64,000 bases of DNA from Fulvivirga marina (GCF_016775155.1 NZ_JAEUGD010000031.1:62001-126000); one strand, 5' to 3'. Positions 36,382-45,150 are shown, numbered from the stretch's first letter. Notes: a model not told the origin generated them from the sequence alone. Numbers and translations are program-made.

Positions 36382-37920
36382 TTAAACCTTCAGTAAAGAA
36401 TTTTCCATCATGAATTTCTTCACTTTTTTCAGGTCATTATAAATGGGGTAGTCACCGCTAAACTCAGGCACCATCTCTCTTATACTTTCATAAATTCTCC
36501 TGCTTTGGGAAGACAAGCCTTCCGTCTTTTTCAGATAATCCAATGCCTGCACAATAGAAATCACTTCAATAGTTAATACCTCAAATGTATTTTCAATAAC
36601 TTTTTTGGCACATGTTGCAGCATTTGTGCCCATACTTACGATATCCTGATTATCATTATTATTGGGTATACTGTGAATATACATTGGGTTAGATAGCATT
36701 TGATTCTCAGCGGTAGTTGAGGTAGCAGTAAACTGTACCCCTTGCATACCAAAGTTGAATCCGAGCTTCCCTAAATTCACAAACGGGCTTAACACCCCGT
36801 TTAATTGAGGGTTCATCAGAAAATTCAATTGCCTTTCTGCCAGCATTGAAAGTTTAGCGACAGCTATTTTTAGCTTGTCCATCTCAAACGACACGTAGTC
36901 TCCATGAAAATTACCCCCATGAAATACATTGCCATTTTCAGCATCAACAATAGGGTTATCATTGGCAGAATTTATTTCTTCCACCAGCAGTTTTTGTGCC
37001 TCCACAATGGTTTCATATATAGCTCCCAGTATTTGAGGTACACATCTTAATGAATAGTACTCCTGAACTTTATTGCTAATGATATCCTCTTCTATATGAT
37101 TATTGTAAAGTTGCTTCTCTCGCTTCCTGATATATTTGCTATCAGCCATACCTTCACGCATCAGCTTTGCAATATGTTGCTGCCCTGAATGTTTCTTTGT
37201 CCTGTTCAGTTCGGCTGAAAAATAATCGTCATAGGAATCTACCATTTCGCATATCATAGCTGATATACCCACTGACCACTCAATAGCCCGCTGCGCGTAT
37301 ATGGCATTGATAATACCAATACCTGTCATTACACTGGTACCATTCATTACGGCAAGCCCTTCTCTCAACTTTATAGACATGGGTTGGACACCCAACTCAA
37401 AAAACACTTCTTGTGTTGGTCTTCTTTGCTTATTATAAACCACCTCTCCTTCTCCAATCATTACTAAAGCCAGATGTGCAAGTTGCACAAGGTCTCCACT
37501 GGCACCAACGCCTCCATGTTCAAAAATAACTGGCGATATTTGGTGGTTCAACAAATCGATCAATACCTGAATAGCTGAAATGTTAACCCCCGAATACCCG
37601 AGTGACAGGGTATTAAGCCTGGCCAGCATTGAGGCCTTTACATAAATGGGATCGAGAATATTACCCAGCCCTGAAGCGTGGCTACGGATCAGGTTGTATT
37701 GAAGATCCTTTTGCTCTTCCTCGCTTATTTTATACTGCGCCATAGGACCAAATCCTGTATTGATCCCATAGATTACCTTGTTTTTTGAAAATTCACTTAG
37801 AAAAGAGTAGCTGTCATTTACGACCTTTCTTGCCTCATCTGTTAAACCTACTCTTCCTGTTTCAAAAACTGCTTTTTCTATATCTGCTAATGTTAATGCC
37901 CCCAATCCTATTTTTACCAT
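36382..37920 (-). CDS. Aromatic amino acid ammonia-lyase (probable tyrosine ammonia-lyase)
   Basis: The 512-residue protein from the HAL/PAL family has the MIO cofactor triad Ala140-Ser141-Gly142 (HGGVGASGDLVQL) and the lid Tyr51 (VIYGINTGFGPMAQY). Conserved blocks further on are YYSLRCVPQILG, NSANDNPIVD and GMQGVQFTATSTTAENQ. Many stretches resemble the characterised Flavobacterium tyrosine ammonia-lyase rather than HutH of histidine degradation, and no hut genes are nearby. It should convert tyrosine to p-coumarate, the starter unit of flexirubins. Substrate choice remains inferred. The ATG at 37920 is chosen over a GTG one codon upstream. It is the first gene of the operon. Confidence 0.88.
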   Translation of the reverse strand: MVKIGLGALTLADIEKAVFETGRVGLTDEARKVVNDSYSFLSEFSKNKVIYGINTGFGPMAQYKISEEEQKDLQYNLIRSHASGLGNILDPIYVKASMLARLNTLSLGYSGVNISAIQVLIDLLNHQISPVIFEHGGVGASGDLVQLAHLALVMIGEGEVVYNKQRRPTQEVFFELGVQPMSIKLREGLAVMNGTSVMTGIGIINAIYAQRAIEWSVGISAMICEMVDSYDDYFSAELNRTKKHSGQQHIAKLMREGMADSKYIRKREKQLYNNHIEEDIISNKVQEYYSLRCVPQILGAIYETIVEAQKLLVEEINSANDNPIVDAENGNVFHGGNFHGDYVSFEMDKLKIAVAKLSMLAERQLNFLMNPQLNGVLSPFVNLGKLGFNFGMQGVQFTATSTTAENQMLSNPMYIHSIPNNNDNQDIVSMGTNAATCAKKVIENTFEVLTIEVISIVQALDYLKKTEGLSSQSRRIYESIREMVPEFSGDYPIYNDLKKVKKFMMENSLLKV

Positions 37921-37986
37921 CACTCTGAACTAAATTTTTACAGTTTTTAAAACTAATTGGTAAACTAATATTTTATTTGCGCAACG

Positions 37987-38047
37987 AATCACAAAACAAA
38001 TTATTAAGCTATTATTAAACAAAGTTTTATATTAGTTTTTTGTGATT
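37987..38047. promoter_or_regulatory. Inverted repeat in the divergent ammonia-lyase/halogenase region
   Basis: AATCACAAAA (37987-37996) and TTTTGTGATT (38038-38047) form a perfect ten-base inverted repeat with a 41-base A/T-rich spacer, in the 160-base divergent region. It is a candidate operator or cooperative binding site for a regulator of both genes. No clear TAnnTTTG promoter box was found here on either strand, so promoters in this region may be non-canonical or regulator-dependent. Confidence 0.4.
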
Positions 38048-38080
38048 GGGTAAGACCTTTAGAATTAAATTACTACTGGA

Positions 38081-39316
38081 ATGAATGATTTGGAAACAGA
38101 GGAAAAAGTTGATGTACTGGTAATTGGGGCTGGCCCTTCAGGTACAGTAGCCGCGGCTATCTTACATAAAAATGGTTTCAATGTAAAAATTGTAGAAAAA
38201 CAGAAATTTCCACGTTTCGTAATAGGCGAAAGCTTACTACCAAGATCAATGTATAACTTTGACAAGGCTGGGTTCATTGATACAATTGAAAAAGCAGGTT
38301 TTCAAAAGAAGTATGGCGCCAAGTTTGCGGACAAATATGAGGTCTGTGATTTTGATTTCTCCAGCCAGTTTTCTGACGGCTGGACATGGACCTGGCAGGT
38401 AAAACGTGACCGCTTCGATCACATACTCGCTGAAGAAGTTATAAAAAGAGGTATTGCCCTAGACTATGAATCTGAGGTAACCGCTGTAAGGTTTAATGAG
38501 GACGGCTCTTCTGTAACCCAAGTAAAAAAAGAAAACCACACCTCAAATATTCATGCACGGTATATTGTAGACTCAAGCGGATATGGAAGGGTTCTTCCTC
38601 GATTATTAGACCTTAACGAACCATCGAAACTACCTGAACGCAGTTCCTTTTTCTGCCACGTAAAACCAAAAGAGGTTACTAGTGACAAAGAAAGAATGCG
38701 GATAATCATTATTGTTTATACGTGTGATATATGGGGTTGGGTAATTCCTTTTGCTGATGGCACTTCTTCTATAGGCATTGTTGGCTCTCCTGATGGCGTC
38801 CATAGGTATAAGGGCACAAAGGAAGAACAGATGAGAAAGTGGATAGCAGAGATACCTGCATTGCAAGAGCGGTTTACCGATTGTGAAATGGTGTTTGAAC
38901 CACGGACCATCACAGGATATTCTTCTGAAGTAAAAAAACTTTACGGCAATGGCTATGTGTTAACCGGCAATGCTTTGGGTTTTGTGGACCCTATTTTCTC
39001 ATCGGGTGTTACTCTGGCTACTGAGTCGGGAGCACTAGCAGCAGAACTGGTCACCGACCAGCTCGATGGAAAAGCCGTTGATTGGGAAAAGGACTACTCT
39101 GAATATATTATCAGTGGTGTAGACGTTTTCAAGACTTTTGTTAATGCCTGGTATTCCGGAGACCTACAAAAAATATTCTTCAGCGAGAGCCCTAATGAAA
39201 AGATAAAACAGCAGATATGCTCTGTACTAGCAGGTTATGTATGGGATAACAAAAACCCATTTGTAAAAAAACATGACCGTGCACTTAGTAATCTTGCCAA
39301 AATAGTTTCCTCCTAA
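38081..39316 (+). CDS. Flavin-dependent halogenase-like oxidoreductase
   Basis: The 411-residue protein has an N-terminal FAD-binding motif (GAGPSG at 16-21). The block RFVIGESLLP and the stretch WGWVIP at 218-223 match the WxWxIP signature of flavin-dependent halogenases. Lys76/Lys77 in QKKYGAKF occupy the region of the catalytic lysine of phenol/pyrrole-type halogenases. Divergent placement next to the pigment operon and the known occurrence of chlorinated flexirubins suggest ring chlorination of the aryl head. A plain monooxygenase or a geranylgeranyl-reductase-like function remains possible. Confidence 0.75.
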   Translation: MNDLETEEKVDVLVIGAGPSGTVAAAILHKNGFNVKIVEKQKFPRFVIGESLLPRSMYNFDKAGFIDTIEKAGFQKKYGAKFADKYEVCDFDFSSQFSDGWTWTWQVKRDRFDHILAEEVIKRGIALDYESEVTAVRFNEDGSSVTQVKKENHTSNIHARYIVDSSGYGRVLPRLLDLNEPSKLPERSSFFCHVKPKEVTSDKERMRIIIIVYTCDIWGWVIPFADGTSSIGIVGSPDGVHRYKGTKEEQMRKWIAEIPALQERFTDCEMVFEPRTITGYSSEVKKLYGNGYVLTGNALGFVDPIFSSGVTLATESGALAAELVTDQLDGKAVDWEKDYSEYIISGVDVFKTFVNAWYSGDLQKIFFSESPNEKIKQQICSVLAGYVWDNKNPFVKKHDRALSNLAKIVSS

Positions 39317-39320
39317 AACA

Positions 39321-39351
39321 AATCCTCGGGCTACATTAAGATCCGAGGATT
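39321..39351. terminator. Hairpin between convergent genes
   Basis: AATCCTCGG (39321-39329) pairs with CCGAGGATT (39343-39351), nine perfect pairs around a 13-base loop. It lies between the halogenase-like gene (plus) and the secreted protein gene (minus). Short T-rich stretches lie on both sides, so it can serve both directions. Confidence 0.65.
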
Positions 39352-39380
39352 AAATCTTTTGTTAATAATCAGGCAGACAC

Positions 39381-40010
39381 CTATTTCCCTTTTTTATAAC
39401 GCTTTTTCTCTATTTTAAAATCGTCACCACTTGCTTTAATGGTATTATAAATTGTACGTGCCCAGTAGTTTCTGAATCCAAAACCTCGGGCTTCGGTAGT
39501 ATAGCTTCGAGCCCAAAGTATTTCTTTGCTGGCAATATCAAAGAAAACCACATAAATAACCGCACTTTGCCTGTATTTATTCAAAGATTCCACCACATAC
39601 ACTAACCCTAAACCTTGATCTGCTTTCTCTAGGTCATAATCATTGATAATTTCCTGGATCTTGCCCTTTTCAAACATATAGCTATCATTGATCACCAACT
39701 CATCCACTTCAGGAATATCATTCCTCCGGTCAACTACACTCAGGTCAGTAACTTGCCCCTCTTTATAATAAGCCTTTTGCAGGTCATATTTATCAGCTTC
39801 GTTAAGCACTAGATGATTCCAGGCATTAAAATATTTATATTTAATCTCATAGGGTTCATTAAAACCTTCTGACCCTATGCACTTTACATTGGAATAGTCA
39901 AGACCACACCAGACAAATTTAGAACTCTCGAATAACAGCTTTCTGCCTGACTGGGCCTGAACAACTAAACACAGAAACATTAAAATCGTTGACAATAAAA
40001 TTTTTCTCAT
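39381..40010 (-). CDS. Secreted protein of unknown function
   Basis: The 209-residue protein has a signal peptide (MRKILLSTILMFLCLVVQAQ, from the ATG at 40010) and a mixed alpha/beta mature part with no recognised motif. The C terminus is very basic (KIEKKRYKKGK). No type IX sorting tail is visible. A longer open frame starts at 40034 but would put residues before the signal peptide. It is separate from the recO operon and has its own short upstream region. Confidence 0.6.
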   Translation of the reverse strand: MRKILLSTILMFLCLVVQAQSGRKLLFESSKFVWCGLDYSNVKCIGSEGFNEPYEIKYKYFNAWNHLVLNEADKYDLQKAYYKEGQVTDLSVVDRRNDIPEVDELVINDSYMFEKGKIQEIINDYDLEKADQGLGLVYVVESLNKYRQSAVIYVVFFDIASKEILWARSYTTEARGFGFRNYWARTIYNTIKASGDDFKIEKKRYKKGK

Positions 40011-40100
40011 GGCTAATGGGATTTTACACATCAATTACACTAAAATTATACATAATATTATAAACATATAATCACATGAGCAAGATTTCATCAAGAGGTT

Positions 40101-40757
40101 TCAGAGCACCTCCTGAAGTACTTTAATTGAATTAATCTCCTTCAGGGAATCTACATTGGTTTGGAAGAACTTAATAATATGATCAAGCATTTTCCTTCTG
40201 GAACTATTATTGAGCTTAGCTGACTCTTCATATGAATTATCCATCAACTCTTTAGCTAACTGAGCTTCCTCTGCATAAAAAACATCCAGAAAGTCTGAAC
40301 TTTCAATACCAAACCCCAGGTATTTGGATAGTTTGAGCATAAATTGAAGGTGAAAGTTCTGATAGTCGCTTTCCAGATGATCCAGAATTTTAATGGAATG
40401 GTATATAAATTCAAAAACATCGTGAACATCTCCCTCCTCTTTGACACATTTATATAGGACTTCTGCCACAAACATAGCAATGGCTGTTTTTCTGATATCG
40501 GTTGGTATGGTCTGGAAAGGGCTACCACATTTTACTTCCGAAATTCTGTTAATATCGGCCGACTCTTTATAATAAACTACCAGTTCCAATAAAGTCAGGG
40601 GTTGGTAAAGGGCTATTTTCCCTTTTGACGACTTACTTCTGACACCATTGACAATATAAGTTTGAAGCCCGAATTCTTCAGTAAACACCTTGGCTATGAT
40701 CGAGGTGTCCCGATACTTAAAATATTTAAATACAATACCTCTGGTTTTATGAAGCAT
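40101..40757 (-). CDS. recO: DNA repair protein RecO
   Basis: RecO loads RecA onto single-stranded DNA in the RecFOR pathway. The 218 residues start with the OB-fold domain (LHKTRGIVFKYFKYRDTSIIAKVFTEEFGLQTYIVNG), the family signature. A helical C-terminal domain without a Cys zinc site follows. The ATG overlaps the stop of the upstream porZ-like gene by one base (TGATG), so the two are cotranslated. Confidence 0.93.
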   Translation of the reverse strand: MLHKTRGIVFKYFKYRDTSIIAKVFTEEFGLQTYIVNGVRSKSSKGKIALYQPLTLLELVVYYKESADINRISEVKCGSPFQTIPTDIRKTAIAMFVAEVLYKCVKEEGDVHDVFEFIYHSIKILDHLESDYQNFHLQFMLKLSKYLGFGIESSDFLDVFYAEEAQLAKELMDNSYEESAKLNNSSRRKMLDHIIKFFQTNVDSLKEINSIKVLQEVL

Positions 40758-43012
40758 CAGTTTACTACTGCTATTTTACCAACAAAAGTATCTTCCCCGT
40801 CTTCAGAGGCACTGAACACCAAGTATATGCCTGAAGCGGCTCTATTACCATTATAATCTGCAACATTCCATGTAGCAGTACCCCCATTTGCCTGTTCTTG
40901 CCAGATCAGCTTGCCTGAGGTGTCTGTAATCTTCACGATAGCGTCTGACGCAAGCCCGGATATGCCTACTGTTCCATTAAAATCTTCTGTTATAGGGTTG
41001 GGGAATATCTTAACATCAGAATGTACATCTCTGGCCTCAGTAGCTGTGCCTCTATAGGACACAATACCTTTACTGGTAGCGAAAAACACTTCTCCTGTCT
41101 TAGGGTGTATTTCTATATCAAAAACCCGATTATCGGGAAGCGGACTATTTCCTTGATCAAAATGTAATATTTGTTCATCAGCAGCATCATTAAACAGCCA
41201 TGCTCCTTTTGTGGTCCCAATCCATTTACGATTTCCTCCATCAACTTCAATACTCAACACATCCTCATCTTTGAAGAGCAGCCCATTTTCAAAGATAGGT
41301 TCTATAGCATCAACGTTCCCTTCCAGCACTTCGGAAGGTAATGTAAACACTGACACACCATTATTTGTACCTACCCATACCAATCCCTCCTTATCAACAG
41401 CAAAGTCATACACCTTATCTCCCTTCAAACCTCCGTTATTAACAACATCCGACAGAAATCTATATATCTTACTTTCAGGTTCATAGACCAGTATACCTCC
41501 CTCTACAGACGGATCTGTAATCATCCATACCTGATTATTCACCATCATAACTTTTATCGGATACTGGGCTACAGTAAGATTGAAATCATGCGACGACCAG
41601 TTCCCTCCCTTATCCAAAAAATGTAGTGGGTAAGCTGCTCCATAATTAAGCACCCACAACCCTTCATTGGCTTTTGCCAAACCAGAAACTATTACCCGAC
41701 GCTCCAAAAGATCCAAATTTTTCAGAGGGCTATTGGTCTCGTCAATAATGGCAGTTTCTCCACTGTCAGTAATTTTTAGCAGCCCATAACCTGCAGAGGC
41801 CAAGATCAAACTGCTTGATGCTTCATGATATACCCCGTCTACTATATCATTAAACTCAGGAATAGCCCGATTAACACCAGCTGTATTATAGCTTTGCCAG
41901 CCATAACTATCAAAAACATAAAAACCTGCCTCATTATTCAATGGAGTTATGCCAGGATTATAGCCACCAGGGAACGCATATATAGAATTACTAAACTGCC
42001 CAAACCTAAAAATATCATTTTTGTATGGCCCGTTCAGAGTAAAGGATTGAAACTGTCCTGCATAATCTGAAATTAATCCGTTTTTAGCATCAGCGACCCA
42101 GAGATTCCCCTCCTGATCGCCAATGGCCATATTAGCTGCAGTAAATAGATCATTTTGAAGCGGTGTTTGCAGAAGCTGTGAAGTAAGACTTACCACGGCT
42201 CCATCATAGATCACTAAAGCACCTCCATCATATGTAGATGCATTATCAAACCCAACACCTGTCAATAAGCCTGTTGCTTGCCATACGCTTTGATACTTGT
42301 ATAATTGATCTTCATCAATTCCCGCTATTACCATATTGCTCAGCGAAACCACAATTTCTACAGGACCTTCGGGAATGCCATCTCCGGCACCATATCTTTT
42401 CCAATTCTGATAGTCCAACAAATTTGTTCCATTCACTAAGTTAGCGGCAATTACTCCTTCCTCGGTAGCAAGAAAAAGGCTATCACTCCAAACAGTGGCT
42501 TGGTTTACCTTCAAAGGTTGGGCTCCCGCACCTAACTCTCTGTATGTCTCTGATACTTCAAGTCTATTTAAATCAAACTTTAGCACACCATAGTCGGTGG
42601 CCATATATGCAAATGACCCGAAACTTATAATGTGATTTATCTTCTTTGAGCCAATAATTTGCGAAGTAGAGATGAGATCAAGGTTAAAAATTTGGTTATC
42701 ACGGATTACATCCAGATTACCCGAACTATATCCTATCAACAATTGAGAGGTAGTTTTATCAAAATAAAGTGAGCTAATATCCTCTGCCTGTAAACCATCT
42801 ATCTTGGATATTTTTGAAATACTGTTGTCTTCCTTATTAAAATAGAAAAGACCGCTTTCCGCTGAGGAAAATATTCTGTTTTCAGCCTCCACAACATGCT
42901 CTATATTGTAATAAGAGTAATGTGTACGCCAAGTACCAATGGGTATATCATTTTGGGCCATTGACGAATGCCATGTTACAAAACAGAAAATAAATATAGC
43001 TAGTCTGTTCAC
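40757..43012 (-). CDS. porZ: PorZ-like beta-propeller protein with type IX secretion sorting domain
   Basis: The 751-residue exported protein has a signal peptide (MNRLAIFIFCFVTWHSSMAQ). Two-component-regulator-type propeller repeats follow (for example GLVWVGTNNGVSVF, RKWIGTTKGAWLF). The C-terminal type IX sorting domain starts near VKIFPNPITEDF and ends in GIYLVF...KIAVVN. This architecture and the opening IGTWRTHYSY match PorZ of the T9SS attachment complex, which delivers anionic LPS to secreted proteins. It starts with GTG overlapping the tdk stop (GTGA) and its end overlaps recO. The PorZ name is likely but rests on architecture only. Confidence 0.8.
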   Translation of the reverse strand: MNRLAIFIFCFVTWHSSMAQNDIPIGTWRTHYSYYNIEHVVEAENRIFSSAESGLFYFNKEDNSISKISKIDGLQAEDISSLYFDKTTSQLLIGYSSGNLDVIRDNQIFNLDLISTSQIIGSKKINHIISFGSFAYMATDYGVLKFDLNRLEVSETYRELGAGAQPLKVNQATVWSDSLFLATEEGVIAANLVNGTNLLDYQNWKRYGAGDGIPEGPVEIVVSLSNMVIAGIDEDQLYKYQSVWQATGLLTGVGFDNASTYDGGALVIYDGAVVSLTSQLLQTPLQNDLFTAANMAIGDQEGNLWVADAKNGLISDYAGQFQSFTLNGPYKNDIFRFGQFSNSIYAFPGGYNPGITPLNNEAGFYVFDSYGWQSYNTAGVNRAIPEFNDIVDGVYHEASSSLILASAGYGLLKITDSGETAIIDETNSPLKNLDLLERRVIVSGLAKANEGLWVLNYGAAYPLHFLDKGGNWSSHDFNLTVAQYPIKVMMVNNQVWMITDPSVEGGILVYEPESKIYRFLSDVVNNGGLKGDKVYDFAVDKEGLVWVGTNNGVSVFTLPSEVLEGNVDAIEPIFENGLLFKDEDVLSIEVDGGNRKWIGTTKGAWLFNDAADEQILHFDQGNSPLPDNRVFDIEIHPKTGEVFFATSKGIVSYRGTATEARDVHSDVKIFPNPITEDFNGTVGISGLASDAIVKITDTSGKLIWQEQANGGTATWNVADYNGNRAASGIYLVFSASEDGEDTFVGKIAVVN

Positions 43013-43602
43013 TTGCTTGATTTACGATCGTTCATTCCTTCAAAGAAGCTTCTTCTACTTCTGGCTTCGTATTCTTGTTTCTCACCGAGCAGAACTTTCC
43101 CCTGATCATCTGTTAACCTAAAAGAAAAAGATGCCAGCTCACCCGACCGGGCACATATGGCATGCACTTTAGTAACAAATTCTGCTACCGCAAGTAAGTT
43201 GGGCATAGGTCCAAAAGGTTTACCTTCAAAATCCATATCCAAGCCTGCCACGATCACACGCTTACCACTGTTTGCCAACTTATTGCATACTGCAACTATC
43301 TCTTCATCAAAAAATTGAGCTTCATCGATCCCAACCACATCACAGTCACCAGCCATGAGAATAATATCATCGGCAAAATCTACAGGTGTAGACCTTATGG
43401 CATTTTCATTATGGGATACAACATCACTTTGATGATACCTGACATCAACGGCAGGTTTAAAAATCTCTACCTTCTGCTTCGCGATAAGCGCCCGGTTCAA
43501 TCTTCTTATTAACTCCTCGGTCTTCCCGGAAAACATACATCCGCAGATCACTTCAATCCACCCTGTCTTCTTGGTTCTACCAAAATTAGGCTCTACAAAC
43601 AT
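43009..43602 (-). CDS. tdk: Thymidine kinase
   Basis: Thymidine kinase phosphorylates thymidine in the salvage route to dTTP. The 197 residues include the P-loop GCMFSGKT at 21-28, the DVVGIDEAQFF block and the lasso region EYEARSRR. Most bacterial enzymes of this type carry four zinc-binding Cys. Here only one is visible near HAICARSG, and the last pair is lost, as in other Bacteroidota. Its TGA overlaps the GTG of the porZ-like gene. Confidence 0.95.
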   Translation of the reverse strand: MFVEPNFGRTKKTGWIEVICGCMFSGKTEELIRRLNRALIAKQKVEIFKPAVDVRYHQSDVVSHNENAIRSTPVDFADDIILMAGDCDVVGIDEAQFFDEEIVAVCNKLANSGKRVIVAGLDMDFEGKPFGPMPNLLAVAEFVTKVHAICARSGELASFSFRLTDDQGKVLLGEKQEYEARSRRSFFEGMNDRKSSK

Positions 43603-43741
43603 TCTTCAAAAATAGTAATTAGATGTGAGACTTAAGATATACGACTCCGGTTTTGATATTAGAAACAGGAAGTTAGAGGTAAAGATTAGGCATTGAAAAA
43701 TAGGAAGTTGGTCAAAAGTGGTGACATTCCCGAACTGATTT

Positions 43742-44068
43742 TCAATCTGAATACTTCATGTGTGGTAATTTACTGGTTTCAGGTACTTTTATTATGATCT
43801 CACCTTTTTCTATAATGCACTGGCAGGTTAATCTTTCATTAGCTTTCAGAGCATTCATCTCTGCAAAGCGCTTCTCATGTACGGTAAGGGGGGAAAGGTT
43901 TTCTTCACCTTCAAGTATTATTGCCTTACAGGTTGTACACCTGCCTTTACCTCCGCAGGCATGCATCCAGTCAATAAAATTATCCTGAAGCATTTTCAAT
44001 ATTGACACAGACATTTCGTTGCTTGAAATGATTTTGTTATCGAGATTTTTGACAACGATTTTAGGCAT
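43742..44068 (-). CDS. 2Fe-2S ferredoxin
   Basis: The 108-residue plant-type ferredoxin has the cluster ligands in ACGGKGRCTTCKA and a fourth Cys in ERLTCQC (pattern Cx4Cx2C...C). It carries electrons in the cytoplasm. Partner enzymes are not identifiable from the neighbourhood, which consists of tdk and a conserved unknown gene. The divergent region of 71 bases to the next gene has only weak promoter-like boxes. Confidence 0.92.
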   Translation of the reverse strand: MPKIVVKNLDNKIISSNEMSVSILKMLQDNFIDWMHACGGKGRCTTCKAIILEGEENLSPLTVHEKRFAEMNALKANERLTCQCIIEKGEIIIKVPETSKLPHMKYSD

Positions 44069-44139
44069 ATTTACTAACTTTATAGGTGTATTTGCCTGGT
44101 AAAGGTATAAACGATAATTGATTAGGGTAATTGAAACGT

Positions 44140-45150
44140 ATGGAAAATAATCTTAATAGTAAGGGAATCGAAGACTATTGCAACAGGTTCTGTGAAGTTA
44201 TAGCTTCTCAGCATTTTAATAATAACGAAACAATATCAGGGAAAGAGATACTTGAGCTTCAGGAAATAAGGCAGATTAATTTATTCGTAATCAAGTATTT
44301 ATTATCAGAATGGACAAAGGAAGTCACCAAACTCAAAAGTCCGTACTTCAATTATAATGCTCCAGAAGCTAAAGCTGCATTAAAAGAGTTTATGAATATT
44401 CTTTCAAGGCATATCTCTGTAACAAAAGAGCACTTTATGCCTTTGCTAAAGCAAGCCACCAGAGACACTTTACTTCTAGTTTTCTCTCCATATGATTACT
44501 ACATGCATCTTATTCATGCTCCTGAAACACAGGAATTATCCCTCAAAGAACTCAAAAGAATGTCGAAGTATGTAAAGATCAACAATAATTTACTTCAGGC
44601 ACTTATAGGTAAAATCGAAGAGCAAGGTCATCAAAGAATCTCTGAAGAGAAAGCCGGAAAGCTGCTTAATGAGGTATTCCACAATATTCAGGAAAGCCCG
44701 GCGGATACCGACGAATACCTTGAAGTGTTTTCAAGAGTACTTCCACTTACCGAAGCCATTATTTATGGTGAACCTTCCAAAACAAATGATATTGTCAGTA
44801 CCAAACAACAACCTCCTGAAGAAAAATCTATAAATGAATTCGTAGAGAATACTGTTTCTACAATTAATGACAAACACTCAATAGAGCATAAACCCACAAT
44901 TGCAGAAAGTCATCGTAAACAGAAAATCGAAAGCCTGAGAAAACACATCAGCATCAACCAAAGATTTATGTTTATCAATACGCTGTTTTATGGTGACGAA
45001 GAAATTTACAACCGTGCCATTGACTATCTGGATAACTGCGAAGATCAGAGATCTGCGTCCCTCTATCTGACTTCCGAATACCCGGAGTGGGACAACGAGA
45101 GTGAAGAGGTTGGAGAATTTATGGAGCTTATTGAAAAACGCCTTCCATAG
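44140..45150 (+). CDS. Conserved unknown cytoplasmic protein
   Basis: The 336-residue, mainly helical, acidic protein has no signal peptide, membrane segment or known catalytic motif. The C-terminal 70 residues (HISINQRFMFINTLFYGDEEIYNRAIDYLD, then an acidic EEVGEFMELIEKRLP end) look like a conserved module, joined to the N-terminal helical part by a linker at about 225-265. I know similar C-terminal modules in other Bacteroidota only as uncharacterised proteins. The ATG at 44140 is preferred over a TTG at 44131. It converges on rodA with nine bases between the stops. Confidence 0.6.
   Translation: MENNLNSKGIEDYCNRFCEVIASQHFNNNETISGKEILELQEIRQINLFVIKYLLSEWTKEVTKLKSPYFNYNAPEAKAALKEFMNILSRHISVTKEHFMPLLKQATRDTLLLVFSPYDYYMHLIHAPETQELSLKELKRMSKYVKINNNLLQALIGKIEEQGHQRISEEKAGKLLNEVFHNIQESPADTDEYLEVFSRVLPLTEAIIYGEPSKTNDIVSTKQQPPEEKSINEFVENTVSTINDKHSIEHKPTIAESHRKQKIESLRKHISINQRFMFINTLFYGDEEIYNRAIDYLDNCEDQRSASLYLTSEYPEWDNESEEVGEFMELIEKRLP

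Larger units (their letters stand above)
15295..37920 (-). other. Aryl-polyene / flexirubin-type biosynthetic operon
   Basis: Twenty-two genes on one strand are packed with overlaps or short gaps (largest about 78 bases), so they probably form one long transcript starting before the ammonia-lyase gene. Content matches the Bacteroidota flexirubin and proteobacterial ape loci: ammonia-lyase, acyl ligase, two ACPs, several FabF-like ketosynthases, ketoreductase, FabZ-like dehydratases, thioesterase, LolA-like protein, MMPL exporter, acyltransferases, methyltransferase and glycosyltransferase. The product class is inferred from this content. Genes for the dialkylresorcinol half of flexirubin and a phosphopantetheinyl transferase were not found here. 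A halogenase-like gene lies divergently next to it. Confidence 0.85.

Noticed and set aside
36382-37920. Histidine ammonia-lyase (HutH) of histidine degradation
   Set aside because: No hutU, hutI or hutG genes nearby; position as first gene of a polyene operon and close likeness to Flavobacterium tyrosine ammonia-lyase favour the aromatic enzyme, though an assay would decide.
43603-43741. Near-direct repeat AGGAAGTTAG / AGGAAGTTGG in the ferredoxin-tdk gap
   Set aside because: Short, imperfect, two copies only; could be chance in an A/T-rich gap, no link to a mobile element or regulator.
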